Source: Trissonchulus latispiculum
Taxonomy: Eukaryota; Nematoda; Enoplea; Enoplida; Ironidae
Direction of reading: 5' to 3'
DNA: 64,000 nucleotides
Assembly (NCBI GenBank): GCA_030248195.1
Contig: JASAND010022197.1
Location: forward strand, 1-64,000
Shown here: in pieces, positions 32,571 to 44,689 of the stretch
Numbering within the stretch: position 1 is the first letter of the stretch
Layout of the letters: each line of letters begins with the position of its first letter
Notes under the pieces: model-generated
Databases searched by the model: none
Told to the model about the DNA's origin: nothing
The model's input: the letters and a program-made list of their open reading frames with translations, nothing else
Program-made: the position numbers and the translations under genes

Positions 32571-33360
32571 CTGGGCTTATTCTAGGGATTTTTTCTTGGG
32601 GGGCTTCTTGGGGCCCCCAAAAGTCTCAGCAGCAAGGAATTTAGAGGGTGGAATTTTTCTAAAAATATGCTAAGAAGCGCTATTTTTCTAGCATGTATAT
32701 ACTGTAAAAGTTGATTTTTATCGCAAAAATATGTAAGCACATTTACTCTTAAAAGGGGCAAAAATTGAGTAGAAATCGTCGCCGACGCGGAAAATTTTTG
32801 AAAATTTGGCCTTCTGCTCGATTTTTTCACGGCAAAATTTGGTACCACGAGGGGCACCCACTGTTTTGAGGGGGGATTTTTGGGGAAGGGTGTTTATGAG
32901 GAGGGCCCTCACTTCATAGGTGTACCTGGGGGGGACCCCTCCCCCCAAATGGAAAAGTGCCGACCCCACCCTCGAAATTTTGGAGGCAGACCCCACCCCC
33001 AAATGGCCAAATCCCCGACCCCCCCCCCCCCCAAATTGGCCCCACCCCACCCACCAAATTTTTTAAAATTTTCCACCGAAATAGTAAAAATTCTAAATTT
33101 TTTGCAAAAATTCGAAATTTTTGCCAAAAAAATCCAAGTTTTTCGACTAAATATTGTTGATTTTTAGTTGGAAATATATAACGTTTTTTCAGCGAATTCG
33201 CGAAATTTTTCTAAATTTTTGACCGAAAAATTTTTACGCCCCCCGAATTCTATTTTTGCGGACCCCACCCCACCTCAAACCGGCTACCCCCTCCCCCAAC
33301 GATTTCTCAAGGTGCACCTATGCCCCACTTCGCCTCCCCCCCCCAGTGGAATAAGCTCAG
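32571..33360. mobile_element. C/G-run TIR element in EEF2K intron 1, right arm
   Basis: Counterpart of 28,619-29,406, with CTGGGCTTATTCTA and inverted CTGAGCTTATTCCA ends. Confidence 0.7.
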
Positions 33361-33410
33361 GACGTTAGTTCAAGAAGTCCGCTTTAGTCGTTTCGGCGAA
33401 ATGTGACGTG

Positions 33411-33440
<30 letters not shown>

Positions 33441-33443
<3 letters not shown>

Positions 33444-34833
33444 TCGATTTCTGAGTGATTTGACTGTGGGGTCGATGTTTGTGGACAACTTCAAAAAATC
33501 GAATTGGCTTAATTTTACATATTTCATAGCATTCCAATGGAATAATAAATCCTCCAAATATTAGAGCTCTACGCTGAGTTTTGTTCATGTAATGCCAATT
33601 TTTGTGATTTACGACGTCCCGGGCTGCCACCGTTTTGGACAAGTCAACTTAACGGTCTCTACCGAACGGAAGGCTGCAACTAACGGGCTCAAATTTATAG
33701 CAGGCAGTTAGCAGTGTTAGTATTGTCTATTGGAGTAGCCAGAGCTGCTTGTCTTCAGTGATGTTTGGGCTGAGATACTAGCAACCTGAAATAAGCTTGA
33801 CGCGAGGACCCGCGCAGTCGTCGTTTTTTGCACCTAGAATCCTCAAAATCCCCCAAAAAGATACAGCTTTTGTATATATGATTTTTCATGCTGTTTCTGA
33901 CCTGTCTGCAAAAAATCAGCCAAATCCCAGACCCAGTTATGAGATATGGCCATTCAAAGTTTGAAAAATCATCGATTTTCAGTCAAAAGAGCGATTTGGG
34001 CCACTTTGGGCTATCGTAAGTCACTAAAGAGAAAAGGTATCGGCCTAATATTTTGTACCCGTAAACTAAGTACCATAGTGAACGTTTTGGGTGAATTTCA
34101 GCCAAATCTGAGAAATTTTATTTTTTTTGATTTTTCAGCTGATCACATAGTGGTGTTGAAAATCGGAAAAAAAATAAAATTTCTCAGATTTAGCTGAAAT
34201 TCACCCAAAACGTTCACTATGGTATTTAGTTTACAGGTACAAATATTAGGCCGATACCTTTTTCTCTTTAGTGACTTACGATAGCCCAAAGTCGCCCAAA
34301 TCACTCTTTTGTGAAAATCAATGATTTTTCAAACTTTGAATGGCCATATCTCATAACTGGGTCTGGGATTTGACTGATTTTTTGCAGACAGAGCAGAACA
34401 GCATGAAAAATCATATATACAAAAGCTGTATCTTTTTGGGGGATTTTGAGGCTTCTAAGTGCAAAAAACGACGACTGAGCAGATCCTGCGTCAAGCTATT
34501 TCCAGGTTGCTAGTACTCAGCCCAAACATCACTGAAGACAAGCAGCTCTGGCTACTCCAGTAGACAGTACTAACACTGCTAACTCCTGCTACCTAAATTT
34601 GAGCCCGTTAGTTGCAGCCTTCCGTTCGGCAGAGACCCGTTATGTTGACTTGTCCAAAACGGTGACAACCCGGGACTCAGTAAATCACAAAAATTGACAT
34701 TACAGGACCAAAACTCAGGTAGAGCTCAATTTGGAGGATTATATTCCATTAGGGTGCTATAAAATAAGTGAAATGAGCGACTTCGATTTTTTGGGTTGTC
34801 CACGCAATAGTCGAGCCTCCCAGAAATCGACTC
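33441..34833. mobile_element. Foldback element in EEF2K intron 1, right arm
   Basis: Counterpart of 27,151-28,540; both ends GAGTCGATTTCTG, flanked by (TA)n (33,411-33,440 and 34,834-34,870), loop near 34,138-34,157. Confidence 0.88.
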
Positions 34834-34867
<34 letters not shown>

Positions 34868-34943
34868 GTAATATGTGTGTGTACATACTTAAGTATTTTG
34901 TAATTTGCTATATTTTGCCATGAGATTTAATTTATGTTTTCAG

Positions 34944-35074
34944 ATGAGTCCGAAGTCTCGATTCTCTGAGAGTAGCGATGACGAAATGTTTATCTATCCG
35001 CTGAGTCCTGGCGAGGGCTGGAAAACTGGATCCGCTGGCAGCCCCTCTGCTAAAACCTTTGAATTCCCTGAAAC
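34944..35074 (+). CDS. EEF2K: EEF2K right exon 2
   Basis: MSPKSRFSESSDDEMF, 131 bases as in the left copy; TTTTCAG acceptor, GTAAGA donor. Its opening ATG could serve as a start. Confidence 0.88.
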
Positions 35075-35199
35075 GTAAGAAAGAATTCAAAATTTTAACT
35101 TGAATTGAATTGATTTCTTAGAGATGATGTGCGCTTTGGGCAGATAAAAAAGTTGTGAACAATTTGGTTCATTCATCTGCTGGTGCGAATCCAAGAGTC

Positions 35200-35462
35200 T
35201 GGGCTTTTTCTAGGCGGAAAAAGTGGGGGCACAATTGGGGTCCCAAAACGTGGGGGCAAATGACCTAAAAGCGCTAACAATACTGTAAAAATTGCCTTGT
35301 AATTATTTCATTACAAAATAAACTATTTTAGACCAAAAAAATTGTTTATATTGTGAACAAAAATCCTTAAAATTTGACAATTCTGGGCACCTCAAGGTGG
35401 GGGGGGGTTATGGGTCGAGTGGGGGACCCCATAAAGTGCCCCCCCAGTTGAAAAAGCCCAGG
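35200..35462. mobile_element. C/G-run TIR element in EEF2K intron 2, right arm
   Basis: Counterpart of 26,525-26,787, with CTGGGCTTTTTC ends. Confidence 0.65.
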
Positions 35463-35828
35463 GAGTTTTGATGCTTGAATAGAACCCAATCCTTTTGGAT
35501 TGTCTAAAAGAATGTTCTATTAGTTACATTTTATTACAAAAAGGGCAAGTTTTGAACATTTGCTGTCAAAATCCTGGATACGTTCCTACTCAGCATCTGC
35601 TTTTAGTTTTTTATGACTTTTCAATTGTATGATTATGGAAAGTTTGGCTTAATTTGCGCCACTCCTCCTTAAAGTCAGCCTGTGGTGAGGCTAACCTCAT
35701 CTTGTACGTATATGGCCGTGTAGAATTGATGAAAACTGACCATGTTACTTTCTGCGAAATTTTCTGTTCAATTGTCTGTAGAGGAGGACATTTAAGCTTT
35801 CAGTTAATTCTTTTTCTGACGTTTCTAG

Positions 35829-36042
35829 CAGACCAGTTCGCCGTGTCCCGGCCCGGCGCACCTTCTCCAGGCCGGTGGTTGACAAATGGAAGAATGTGGT
35901 TCGTCGAGCCTTGAGTCTGGACGATCCCTGGGAAAGCTTCAACATCCTCGGCTGTCCGACGGAGACGGCCACTCGCTATCGCTTCTCCGCTGTGACTCAG
36001 CGCTGGGTCAGTGATCAGGTGGAGGTCAAAATGGAGCCGGAG
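35829..36042 (+). CDS. EEF2K: EEF2K right exon 3 (calmodulin-binding region)
   Basis: WKNVVRRALSLDDPWESF kept; 214 bases. The donor side has a 4-base duplication (GTTGGTTGG) compared with the left arm. Confidence 0.92.
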
Positions 36043-36789
36043 GTTGGTTGGTACAGATTCGATAGGAATCCTTTTTTGGCTAATTTACTAGGTTTAAGAG
36101 TGGGCTAAGGAGGGGGGACTAAACGTCATTTGAACAGGGGTGTGCTTATTTTAAGCGGGAAAGAAAATGTGAACGTTGTTTGAAAATTTTCCTGGCTTTT
36201 TTCTACAGCGGGGGGGGGGTGTAGGGTGGCCCGCCAGGATTTGATCCTTCCCCTCTCCAGAACTCAAAAGGGTGCCGAGAAAAAAAGTAGGCTTTTGAGA
36301 GTATATAAATCTTCAAAAATTCTGCCCCCAGACTTACTCCCCCCCTCCAGATGTTTTTGCCTGTGAAAAAGCCAGTTTGGTGTGGTAAATTTTGCTAAAA
36401 AATCAGAACTGATACCCTATTGGGTGGATTGACTTCTTCTATAGTAAGACATGTTATAATAATGCCATGAGCTCTCACATAACATCATTGTAGAAATATA
36501 TAATGCATATTATACTTGTTGGTTTGCCGCTACTTCCGAAGGAAAAGGGCAAACCCTTATTCTCGTCGTGTTATTATTATTCTTCTTCTTCTTCTTGTCC
36601 CCCCCTATTCTCAAGCTAGGCTCAACGCCCGGAGCTGAAATTTTGTGGGTATGTGGGGGTTGGTCCCAAACCTGGCCCATTTTAATTTCATCGCTCTAGA
36701 CCCACCCAGTCGACCAGGGCAGGGAATTTAATTTTTTAAAATGGTTCTGGTTTAGAGGGGGGTTCTGGTTCTCTGGCAAGGCGATTCTC

Positions 36790-37560
36790 ACAAATGGTCG
36801 AAAACTTTTTGTCTCCGATTTGGTTGAAAAGTCAGTCCTAGGGTAATTCGGGGACGCAGATTCCAAATCTGCAATCGAAATTTTTCTAGCGTTTGTGAAT
36901 CTCGAGATATGGCCAAAAGTTACACTGTTGGAGACCGCAAAAGTGAGCAAACTGCCCAGAAACGCCTAATATCTGTGTTTTTTTGAACTCGTTAGTCAAG
37001 TTTAGCCAGTGGATTTGCTAAGATATCCTTTAAAAAGAAGTGTCAAGTAACTTTCAGCTATATTTAGTAGAAAATTTCTTATCCCAACTGCCCTTTTATG
37101 GGCAACCATTTTCAGGTGAAGGTGTCAAAAATGGATAAAAACGTTTAATGTCCGATTTGGTTGAAAAGTCGGTCATAGGGTAATTCGGGGACGCAGATTC
37201 CAAATCTGCAATCGAAATGTTTCTAGTTCCCGTGGATCTCGAGATATGGCCAAATGCTACGCTGTTGGAGTCCGCAAAAGTGAGCAAACTGCCCAGAAAC
37301 GCCTAATATCTGTGTTTTTAACTTGTTAGTCAATTTGAGCTGGTGGATATGCTAGGACACCCTTTAAGAGGGTGTATCAAGCAACTTGTAGTAATCGAAA
37401 ATTCCTTATCCCAAATGCCCTTTTAAGGGCAACCATTTTCAGATGTACGGGTTAAAAGCCTTTTGTCTAAAATTTGGACGAAACGTTGGCCCAAGGGGAG
37501 GTCGAGAACGTAGATTTTATACGCACAATCAAACGTTTTAAAGAAGTTGTGGCTTTGGAG
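36790..37560 (+). repeat. ~337-bp direct repeat, two clear units and a decayed third
   Basis: CCGATTTGGTTGAAAAGTC recurs at 36,815 and 37,152, followed each time by GGGGACGCAGATTCCAAATC and CTCGAGATATGGCC; a degenerate third begins near 37,470. Confidence 0.8.
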
Positions 37561-37704
37561 ATATGACCAAAGGCAGTCATGCTTAATTTGCAGCAGGTAC
37601 TCTAAAAAAGGATTTGTGCATATTCTCCGACTTGCTTTGCAATTTGATTACGTTAGCAAGAAGAACGTTTGTTAAACTGTAAAGTGTCTTTAAGCTAAGA
37701 ACTG

Positions 37705-37935
37705 CTTATCCCAACTGCCCCTTTAAGGGCAACCGAATTCCAGAAACATTCCTTATCCCAACTGCCCCTTTAAGGGCAACCATTTCCAGAAACATTCCTT
37801 ATCCCAACTGCCCCATTAAGGGCAACCATTTCCAGGAAAGTTCCTTATCCCAACTGCCCTTCCAAGGGCAACCATTTCCAGGGAATATATATATATACCT
37901 TATCCCAACTACCCCTTTAAGGGCAAGAATTTCAG
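37705..37935 (+). repeat. 46-bp minisatellite, about five units
   Basis: CTTATCCCAACTGCCC recurs at 37,705, 37,752, 37,798, 37,844 and 37,899, each followed by a near-palindrome (CCCTTTAAGGGCAACC). The same motif also ends each ~337-bp unit, at about 37,078 and 37,408. Confidence 0.88.
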
Positions 37936-38181
37936 AAAACAACACAGAAAATACTCTTTATCCCCCATTTGACCGAAAATCGACCCTAGAAAATGACCTG
38001 CCTAATGAAGGAAGCGGCGGCAAACCATTCATGCCAATTTAGCTTGTATTTAGTTTCCTTAATCAATAATCTAATGTCCAAGCATCGAGCAATCAGTATG
38101 CGTTATACTTCTCTAACAATAAAATATCTGTGTACTGTATTAACAGACATCCATACTGACTCCATTTACTTTTTCTTTCAG

Positions 38182-38391
38182 CCATTTGCCCACGGTGCCA
38201 TGCGAGAGTGCTATAGACTAAAGAAGTTGTCCACTTTCCGGACTAGTGATGACTGGGATCGGGCACTCAACTATGTGGCCAAACGATACATCTCGGCCGT
38301 TGAGCGAGAGACCTATTTTGAGGATGTTCGCTTGCAGATGGATGCTAAGCTGTGGGCTGAGGAGTATAATCGGCATAATCCGCCAAAGCAG
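38182..38391 (+). CDS. EEF2K: EEF2K right exon 4 (kinase N-lobe)
   Basis: NYVAKRY with the ATP-binding Lys; 210 bases. One residue differs from the left copy in the segment seen (Thr for Ser before SDDWD). Confidence 0.94.
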
Positions 38392-38638
38392 GTACAGACC
38401 AAGACAAATACATACAAGAAGTTTGTGACAATTGTAAACTTCATGTAGTTTGTTTTGTTCCTTAATTGCTGGAAATTTTTAATTTTTTGAACTTTTTCTT
38501 AGAATTAACGAAGCAGTGTTCTGTTTTTGTATTGGAGACTTTAATGCTTTAGTTCTCAGAAATATATGTACTTACTTGCGTTATCATATTTTGGTAGTTT
38601 TGTAACCATGTGATTCTCCTGTTTTTTCAATTTTTCAG

Positions 38639-38785
38639 ATTGATATCTTTCAAATGTCAGTGCTGGAATTCCCCGATCGGGAAGGAAAACCACTGTTTCA
38701 TTTGGAACACTTCATTGAAGGGCATTATATGAAATATAATTCTAACTCTGGATTTGTCAGTGAATTTATGCGTCTGACGCCTCAG
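38639..38785 (+). CDS. EEF2K: EEF2K right exon 5
   Basis: FHLEHFIEG and KYNSNSGFV; 147 bases, same as the left copy. Confidence 0.94.
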
Positions 38786-38987
38786 GTAATTAACTATATA
38801 CATTGTAAATTATATATACAAATTTTGTTTTTACTAATTTGTTAATTTTAATGTCTGTGCCGACTACCTTTAAAAATTATCTGCTTGCAAGACGAGGCCG
38901 CAATGATGAGAATAACGTATGGGCAATAATTTTAAAGTTTTTAAAATTGAATTTTATTTTACGTATTTTTTGTTTTTATTTGTTTAG

Positions 38988-39099
38988 GCCTTCAGTCATT
39001 TTACGTTTGAGCGGAGTGGACACCAGTTGATTGTGGTTGACATCCAGGGAGTGGGGGATCTCTATACGGATCCTCAGATTCATACTGCGGACGGAAAGG
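38988..39099 (+). CDS. EEF2K: EEF2K right exon 6 (catalytic aspartates)
   Basis: VVDIQGVGDLYTDPQIHT; 112 bases, with silent differences from the left copy. Confidence 0.94.
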
Positions 39100-39386
39100 G
39101 TATGTATTTTTGTCTAATTAATTTTTTGTTTTTTTTGAGAGAATTGAATTTTAGAGTATGACAAAAAATTATGCAGATGAACTGAACTTTGCTCCCTGTT
39201 TGGAGCATGGTTTTGTGGAAACCTTTGGCTTCCATCCACATTTTTTGGTAGAGTTCCCGTACCAATTGGTCTTAAGGCCCCGTTTTAAGCATTTTTAATA
39301 GAAATAGTAGCCCGGGTCGAGCCAGAGTTGGCAAAAGAGCTGTAGATTTTTCAATAAATGATATTTTGTAAATTTTCCAATTTCAG

Positions 39387-39535
39387 GCTACGGAGATGGA
39401 AATTTGGGCACCAAAGGGATGGCCCTGTTCTTTCACTCTCATGTCTGCAACCAGATCTGTCAGACAATGGCCCTCAGTCCCTTCGATTTGTCTCCATCGG
39501 AAAAGGCGGCTGTTAGACAGTCTTTGGTTTCACAG
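39387..39535 (+). CDS. EEF2K: EEF2K right exon 7 (zinc site)
   Basis: GDGNLGTKGMALFF and SHVCNQIC; 149 bases. Confidence 0.94.
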
Positions 39536-39720
39536 GTCAGTCCAGATCGCTATTTTTATACAAATTTTGTATAATATGTTAATAAAAACAGTCAGTGTAG
39601 AGTACGGTATTGCTCAAAGCTACGTTATTGTATTTTAATTTTAATTAAAATTGGATTTTACATTTTTTCAATAATTTTGTAGATTGTAAAAAAGCAGCAC
39701 CAAGTGGTTTTTGTTTACAG

Positions 39721-39853
39721 CGTCGTATGACAACCGTTTGTCTGCGCAATCGTCCAGTCACAACCTGTGTCTCACCCAACGCCTGCTATGATACGGAATC
39801 GGTCATGGATTTCTTGCGAACCAGATCACAGTCTACTTGTTCGGATCATTCGG
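39721..39853 (+). CDS. EEF2K: EEF2K right exon 8
   Basis: Ser/Thr-rich linker, 133 bases, GTGGGT donor, as in the left copy. Confidence 0.9.
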
Positions 39854-40009
39854 GTGGGTAAAAAGGGTAATATTTCTCTGAATCTGCATCTCAAACTAAC
39901 CCAGTCCTTTTGATGAGGAAGAAGTAGGATATTTTTTGATTGGACCGTTTTTCAAGAGGAGACATGGTTGATGCTTTTTGGGCTAAATTATATCCACTTC
40001 TGATTTCAG

Positions 40010-40263
40010 ATGACACGATGGAATCGCTCTCATCTTCGCATAATTCGATCGCCTTTCCGCCTTCACAGCGCGATGAGGATGATGAAAATCTCTGGGCCAT
40101 CTATTCGGCGGATGGGGACGGGCCGGGCCCGGGTCGAGTTGGTAGCGCCGGCGGAGGGGACCCGCGACCTGTTGGTCGTGGGGGTGTCAGTTTCGTCAAT
40201 CTACCCCCGTCCCTGCAGCGTCAACGCTATAGTTCTGACGTGGACAGCTGTACCTGTAGTAAA
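40010..40263 (+). CDS. EEF2K: EEF2K right exon 9
   Basis: Linker exon, 254 bases; two codons shorter than the left copy and locally altered (GGGDPRPVGRGG against GGGDSRPVFGPRGG). Confidence 0.88.
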
Positions 40264-42089
40264 GTACGTACCCTTTCGTAGCATAAGGTTAGTCATAATT
40301 ATGCACATTACACCTTGTCTTCACTTGAAGAAGGCAACTTTAATGTTAATTGATTTATGATGCAAAGCATATTTAGCACTGGGATCTACTTTAGCAACCA
40401 GTAATTTCAAACTTGGGGCTGGGTTTTATCTATGCCAATAAATTGAGGGGGGGGAGACCAAAAGGGGGGATGAAATGGCCTAAAAATGCTAAAAGTACGG
40501 TAAAAAATGGCCCGTTTTCTACGTATGCTGCTATATCACATAAGCTAAATTTTAGTACCAATATTGATGAAAAATGTTTAAAAATTCCAAACGTCCTTAA
40601 AATTTGACATTTTCTGAGCGCCTTAGTGGGAAGGAAACCTGAAAATTGAGAGGGGGGACTAGTGGGGGAACCAAAAAAGTAGGGGGCGCCCCTTACCATC
40701 TCCACTCCCCCAATATCCCAGTTGGGTTCTAAACTTGTCTAGTGAAGGGATTGGTAAACAAGTTTTTTTTGGATTTTAAATTTTAATTTTGGTAGAAATA
40801 GAATCAAATAGAGATTATTCCTGCATGCCTCTGTTCCTAATTTCACCTTTTTAATCCCATGTCTGCATCTTCGTTCTGTCACACTGCACTATTATACTAT
40901 TGTTGCTAGCATTGTATTTCTTGATTATTCTTCTATCATTCATTCTCTCTGTTCTATTTTCTGGGAATTAAAGTCAAATGCTTAGGGAATACATAACAGG
41001 GATTGCTAGAAAAAAATTCGAGAATTTGGCTAAAATGCTTGAGTTTGAGTATCAAAATCGACGGTTTTTAGCCAAAAAATTCCTGCGAAGCGGAAAATTT
41101 TTTAAAATTTTGACCTTAAAACTTGGCATTTTTTGGGCACCTTATAGTGATTGGGGGGAAGCCCAAAAGAGTGGGGGGGCGCGCACGCACCGCCCTCCCC
41201 CCTACTACAAAAGCCCAGGACAATGTCTTTCCCGAATAGTTTGAAAATTGTAGAATTCGCTGCTTTGAAAAGTGAAATTTCACGAAAATTTCTGAAATTT
41301 GCCTAACACTGAGTTTTTGCTTGAAATTTACTGATTTCTCGTAATAGAGAGGCAGTTTGAAATAATGGCATGGTTATAGGAAATCACCGGACCGGCCCTG
41401 ACTTCTCCTTTCGAAGGCTTGTACCTAATATCAGCCTTATTGCATGATTAGTTTGAATTTTGTTTAATTTATATTGTTAGTCCATAAAGAATTATGTTAT
41501 GTTATGTTATTATGTTATGTTACATTATGTATGTCGGTTAATGGAACACTTTTTTCATTAACACCCACAGTGTAGTAAACAGTGTGGATACTATTGAAAG
41601 GTGTTCCATTAATTTGTTTGCAACTTTCCTATTTCAAATATGGACTGTTGTTTTGTACACTTCGTTACCTAGATTCTGGCTAGACTCCCCAATATTTCTC
41701 TAAAATCGTGTGCCTCAAAAAGCACTAAACATTTATTAGGAAAGTTTAAAGTTTGACTTGTCTGTGGGCCTTTTCGCGAAAGAGTAAAGCGGCTTAACAT
41801 TAACTCTTAGTTCATTTAAATCCACTCGAGCTTGACTTTCTTCTTTGAACTCTTTCATGGAAAATGCCTTATGTATGAGAGGTATATATTCAATTTGATG
41901 ATTTCAACTATCTTCATTAGTACGTATTTTTCTGCCGCATTTAGTTACGTGATATTATGCTGTCCTCTTTTCAATTGCTGTACGTGGACAATCTTGCTGC
42001 ACGTTTATTTCTTTGTTTCGAATTTCTATCACTTCACCTCTGTTTTCTCTTTCTGTTTTTTTCATTTTCATTTTTCTATATTTTTCTAG
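40264..42089. other. EEF2K intron 9, right arm
   Basis: Matches left intron 9, including both short C/G-run elements. Right-only difference: a short GTTAT-type microsatellite expansion at about 41,490-41,525. No gene. Confidence 0.6.
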
Positions 42090-42179
42090 CTCACTTCCAC
42101 GAGGCCCTTTAGCGATTCTGATTCTGATAGTGCCACACTTTGTGCCCACTGTGATACTAAGCGAAGATGTCGTCACTAT
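42090..42179 (+). CDS. EEF2K: EEF2K right exon 10
   Basis: 90 bases, LCAHCDTKRRCRHY end; differs from the left copy only silently, which supports it as coding. Confidence 0.78.
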
Positions 42180-42629
42180 GTGAGTTTTTCGTGCACCGAC
42201 CGGGCCGAAGCGGCGCCATTAGCCTTCCGTTGCTGTGTGGGTGCTCTTCAAGCTGCAAGCTTTTTGTATGCTTGCTAGCTTGATTTTGCTTGTTTTTAGT
42301 TTTTTAGTTTGCATGGCTTTTTTGTTTAATATTCGCACTGTTGATTTTATTTCTAACTTAGGACTTACTAACTTCTTCTTTTGCTAACCTTTGCGCTTTC
42401 TAATTTTTTCTTGTGCTAACCTTTGTGCTTTCTGGGGTGAAACTAACCTTACGAATTTCCAACCTGATAGTTTTTATATTGTTTTGGTTGACATTGCAGT
42501 GCTAACATGAGCTAGGATAAAATGCAGTTGCTTTGCAGCGATGTTTTGCTTATTAATCGTGTTAATATAAAATTTTGACTGCGTTATAACAGAACCCTTT
42601 AGGATTTTATCAGCAAGCAGGCAAATCCT

Positions 42630-42631
<2 letters not shown>

Positions 42632-42707
<76 letters not shown>
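42632..42707. repeat. (TA)n microsatellite, right arm
   Basis: Counterpart of the tract at 20,668-20,750. Confidence 0.95.
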
Positions 42708-42709
<2 letters not shown>

Positions 42710-44671
42710 TATCGCGGCAGCGACCCCTATAATATGTGTGAAAAGTGGCTGGAGACAGTGTAAAATAAGCTGCGCAGAAGCTGCGCAAAATCCTGCGCAG
42801 ATGCTGCGCAGATTTCATGCGCAAATTGTAGAGCACATCGCGTTTAGTATGTCTGTGAAGTTTCAGCCCCGTATCACTTACCGTTAAAAAGTTGCGCCCC
42901 GGACCGGTTATGGCGGCGATGTTTTTTTTCCGGTTTCTCCTATTTGATGGTTGTATTGTACATAATGTTCGCCGCTTTCACGTGATCTGCAGCGGTGGGC
43001 CAACCTAAAGTGCTATGGGGTCTAGTAGTACCCTCTAAAGAATTTAAGAATCACAACTTTTTTTGCGCCGCAGCTGCGCCACAGCGCCGCAGTGGCGCCG
43101 CAAAGTCGGCTCATAGCGAAAAGTGACCATTTTTGTGGTCGTCGCTCTGGTCGAACGTTACGAGCTGGAGCTGATTTCTTTTTATATTCAGAAATTACAT
43201 ATATTGAACTAACTAACGGTCCAGGTTGCGTTTCTCTATCACTTCCCTAGCGACCACAGTGGCCCGTCAAAGATGGCGAAAATTCGAAAAATGAAAAATC
43301 GAAATTTCTCGCTATCTATTTAACTTTGAACGCTCAAATCTTCCATACCATGGTTTTCTGGCACGGAGAATCGATTCCCGCAGTCAGTTTTACCGTCAGA
43401 CCCACCCATCTTGCTGGGCTGGTTCCACTTTGCCGTCGGGAGGGTCAACTCGGAAACTACTTCCTGGAGGTCCATAGTAGGCTTTACCTGGCCTCTCAAA
43501 ACTTTGTCTATAGGGGTTTTCTGGTGCGCCCAGCTCATTCCCGGTGTCCTTTTTGCCGTAGGACTCATCCATCTTGCTGTGCTGGTTCCACTTTGCCGTC
43601 TGGAGGGTCATGTCGGAAACCGCTTCCTGGAGGTCCATAGTAGGCTCTACCTGGCCTCTCAAAACTTTGTCTATATGGGTTTTCTGGTGTGCCCAGCTCA
43701 TTCCCGGTATCTGTTTTGCCGTCCGACGTACCTATTTTGCTGGGCTGGTTCCACTTTGCCGTTTGAAGGGTCAGTCGGGTGGGGGGTCAAGTGGTCGAAA
43801 ATAAAATTTTTCAAAAGTGGTCAAATTTGGTACCAAATGAAAGCCCTAAGCGAGCTGAGCAACTTTTGTCATAGAACTGCATGCTCAAAGTGGCTGTAGA
43901 GTGCTGTGGTGGGGTGGGGTGGGGACTTAGGCGATTTTCGGTCAAAAATGAAAGTTTTCAAAAGTGGTCAAATTTGGTACCAAATGAAAGCCCTAAGCGA
44001 GATGAGCAAGTTTTGTCATAGAACTGCATGCTCAAAGTGGCTGTAGAGTGCTGTGGTGGGTGGGGGTGGGGACTTAGGCGATTTTCGGTCAAAAATGAAA
44101 GTTTTCAAAAGTGGTCAAATTTGGTACCAAATGAAAGCCCTAAGCGAGCTGAGCAACTTTTGTCATAGAACTGCATGCTCAAAGTGCCTGTAGAGTGCTG
44201 TGGGGGGGTGGGGTGGGGACTTAGGCGATTTTCGGTCAAAAATGAAAGTTTTCAAAAGTGGTCAAATTTGGTACCAAATGAAAGCCCTAAGCGAGCTGAG
44301 CAACTTTTGTCATAGAACTGCATGCTCAAAGTGGCTGTAGAGTGCTGTGGTGGGGTGGGGTGGGGACTTATGCGATTTTGGGTCAAAAATAAAATTTTTC
44401 AAAAGTGGTCAAATTTGGTATCAAATGAAAGCCCTAAGTGAGCTGAGCAACTTTTGACATGGAACCATCCACCAATATTTACTGTGCCAAATAACGTCAT
44501 GTGCCCATGAAACTTTTGTCTTTACTTCTTCAACCGGAATTTAAAGGATATATATACCTATTTATATTTATTATATATTTAAAGGATATTTAAAGTATAT
44601 ATATATATACGATACAGCCAACACACACACATATTATCCTCTTTTGTGCGGAGCATTTTTGTTACTTGTAT
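42708..44671 (-). mobile_element. Satellite-bearing element, right arm
   Basis: Counterpart of 18,684-20,667 in inverse orientation: TGCGCAG tail (about 42,768-42,820), 163-bp repeats (43,395-43,790), 147-bp repeats (about 43,805-44,460), and the ACAAGTAACAAAAATGCTCC head ending at 44,671. Near the head it differs by a diverged or rearranged stretch (44,455-44,600). Confidence 0.82.
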
Positions 44672-44689
44672 ATATATATATATATATAT

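Larger units (their letters stand above)
36110..38150. other. Right-specific bulk of EEF2K intron 3
   Basis: No gene. This stretch has no match in the 429-bp left intron. It holds a C/G-rich start, a TTCTTC run near 36,583, two-and-a-half ~337-bp direct repeats and a 46-bp minisatellite. The antisense open frames at 36,696-36,950 and 37,096-37,287 resemble each other only because they lie in the repeat. Confidence 0.7.

Noticed and set aside
36696..37287. Two similar antisense open frames suggesting a small gene family
   Set aside because: They lie in the ~337-bp direct repeat, have no splice or domain support, and the third unit is broken.
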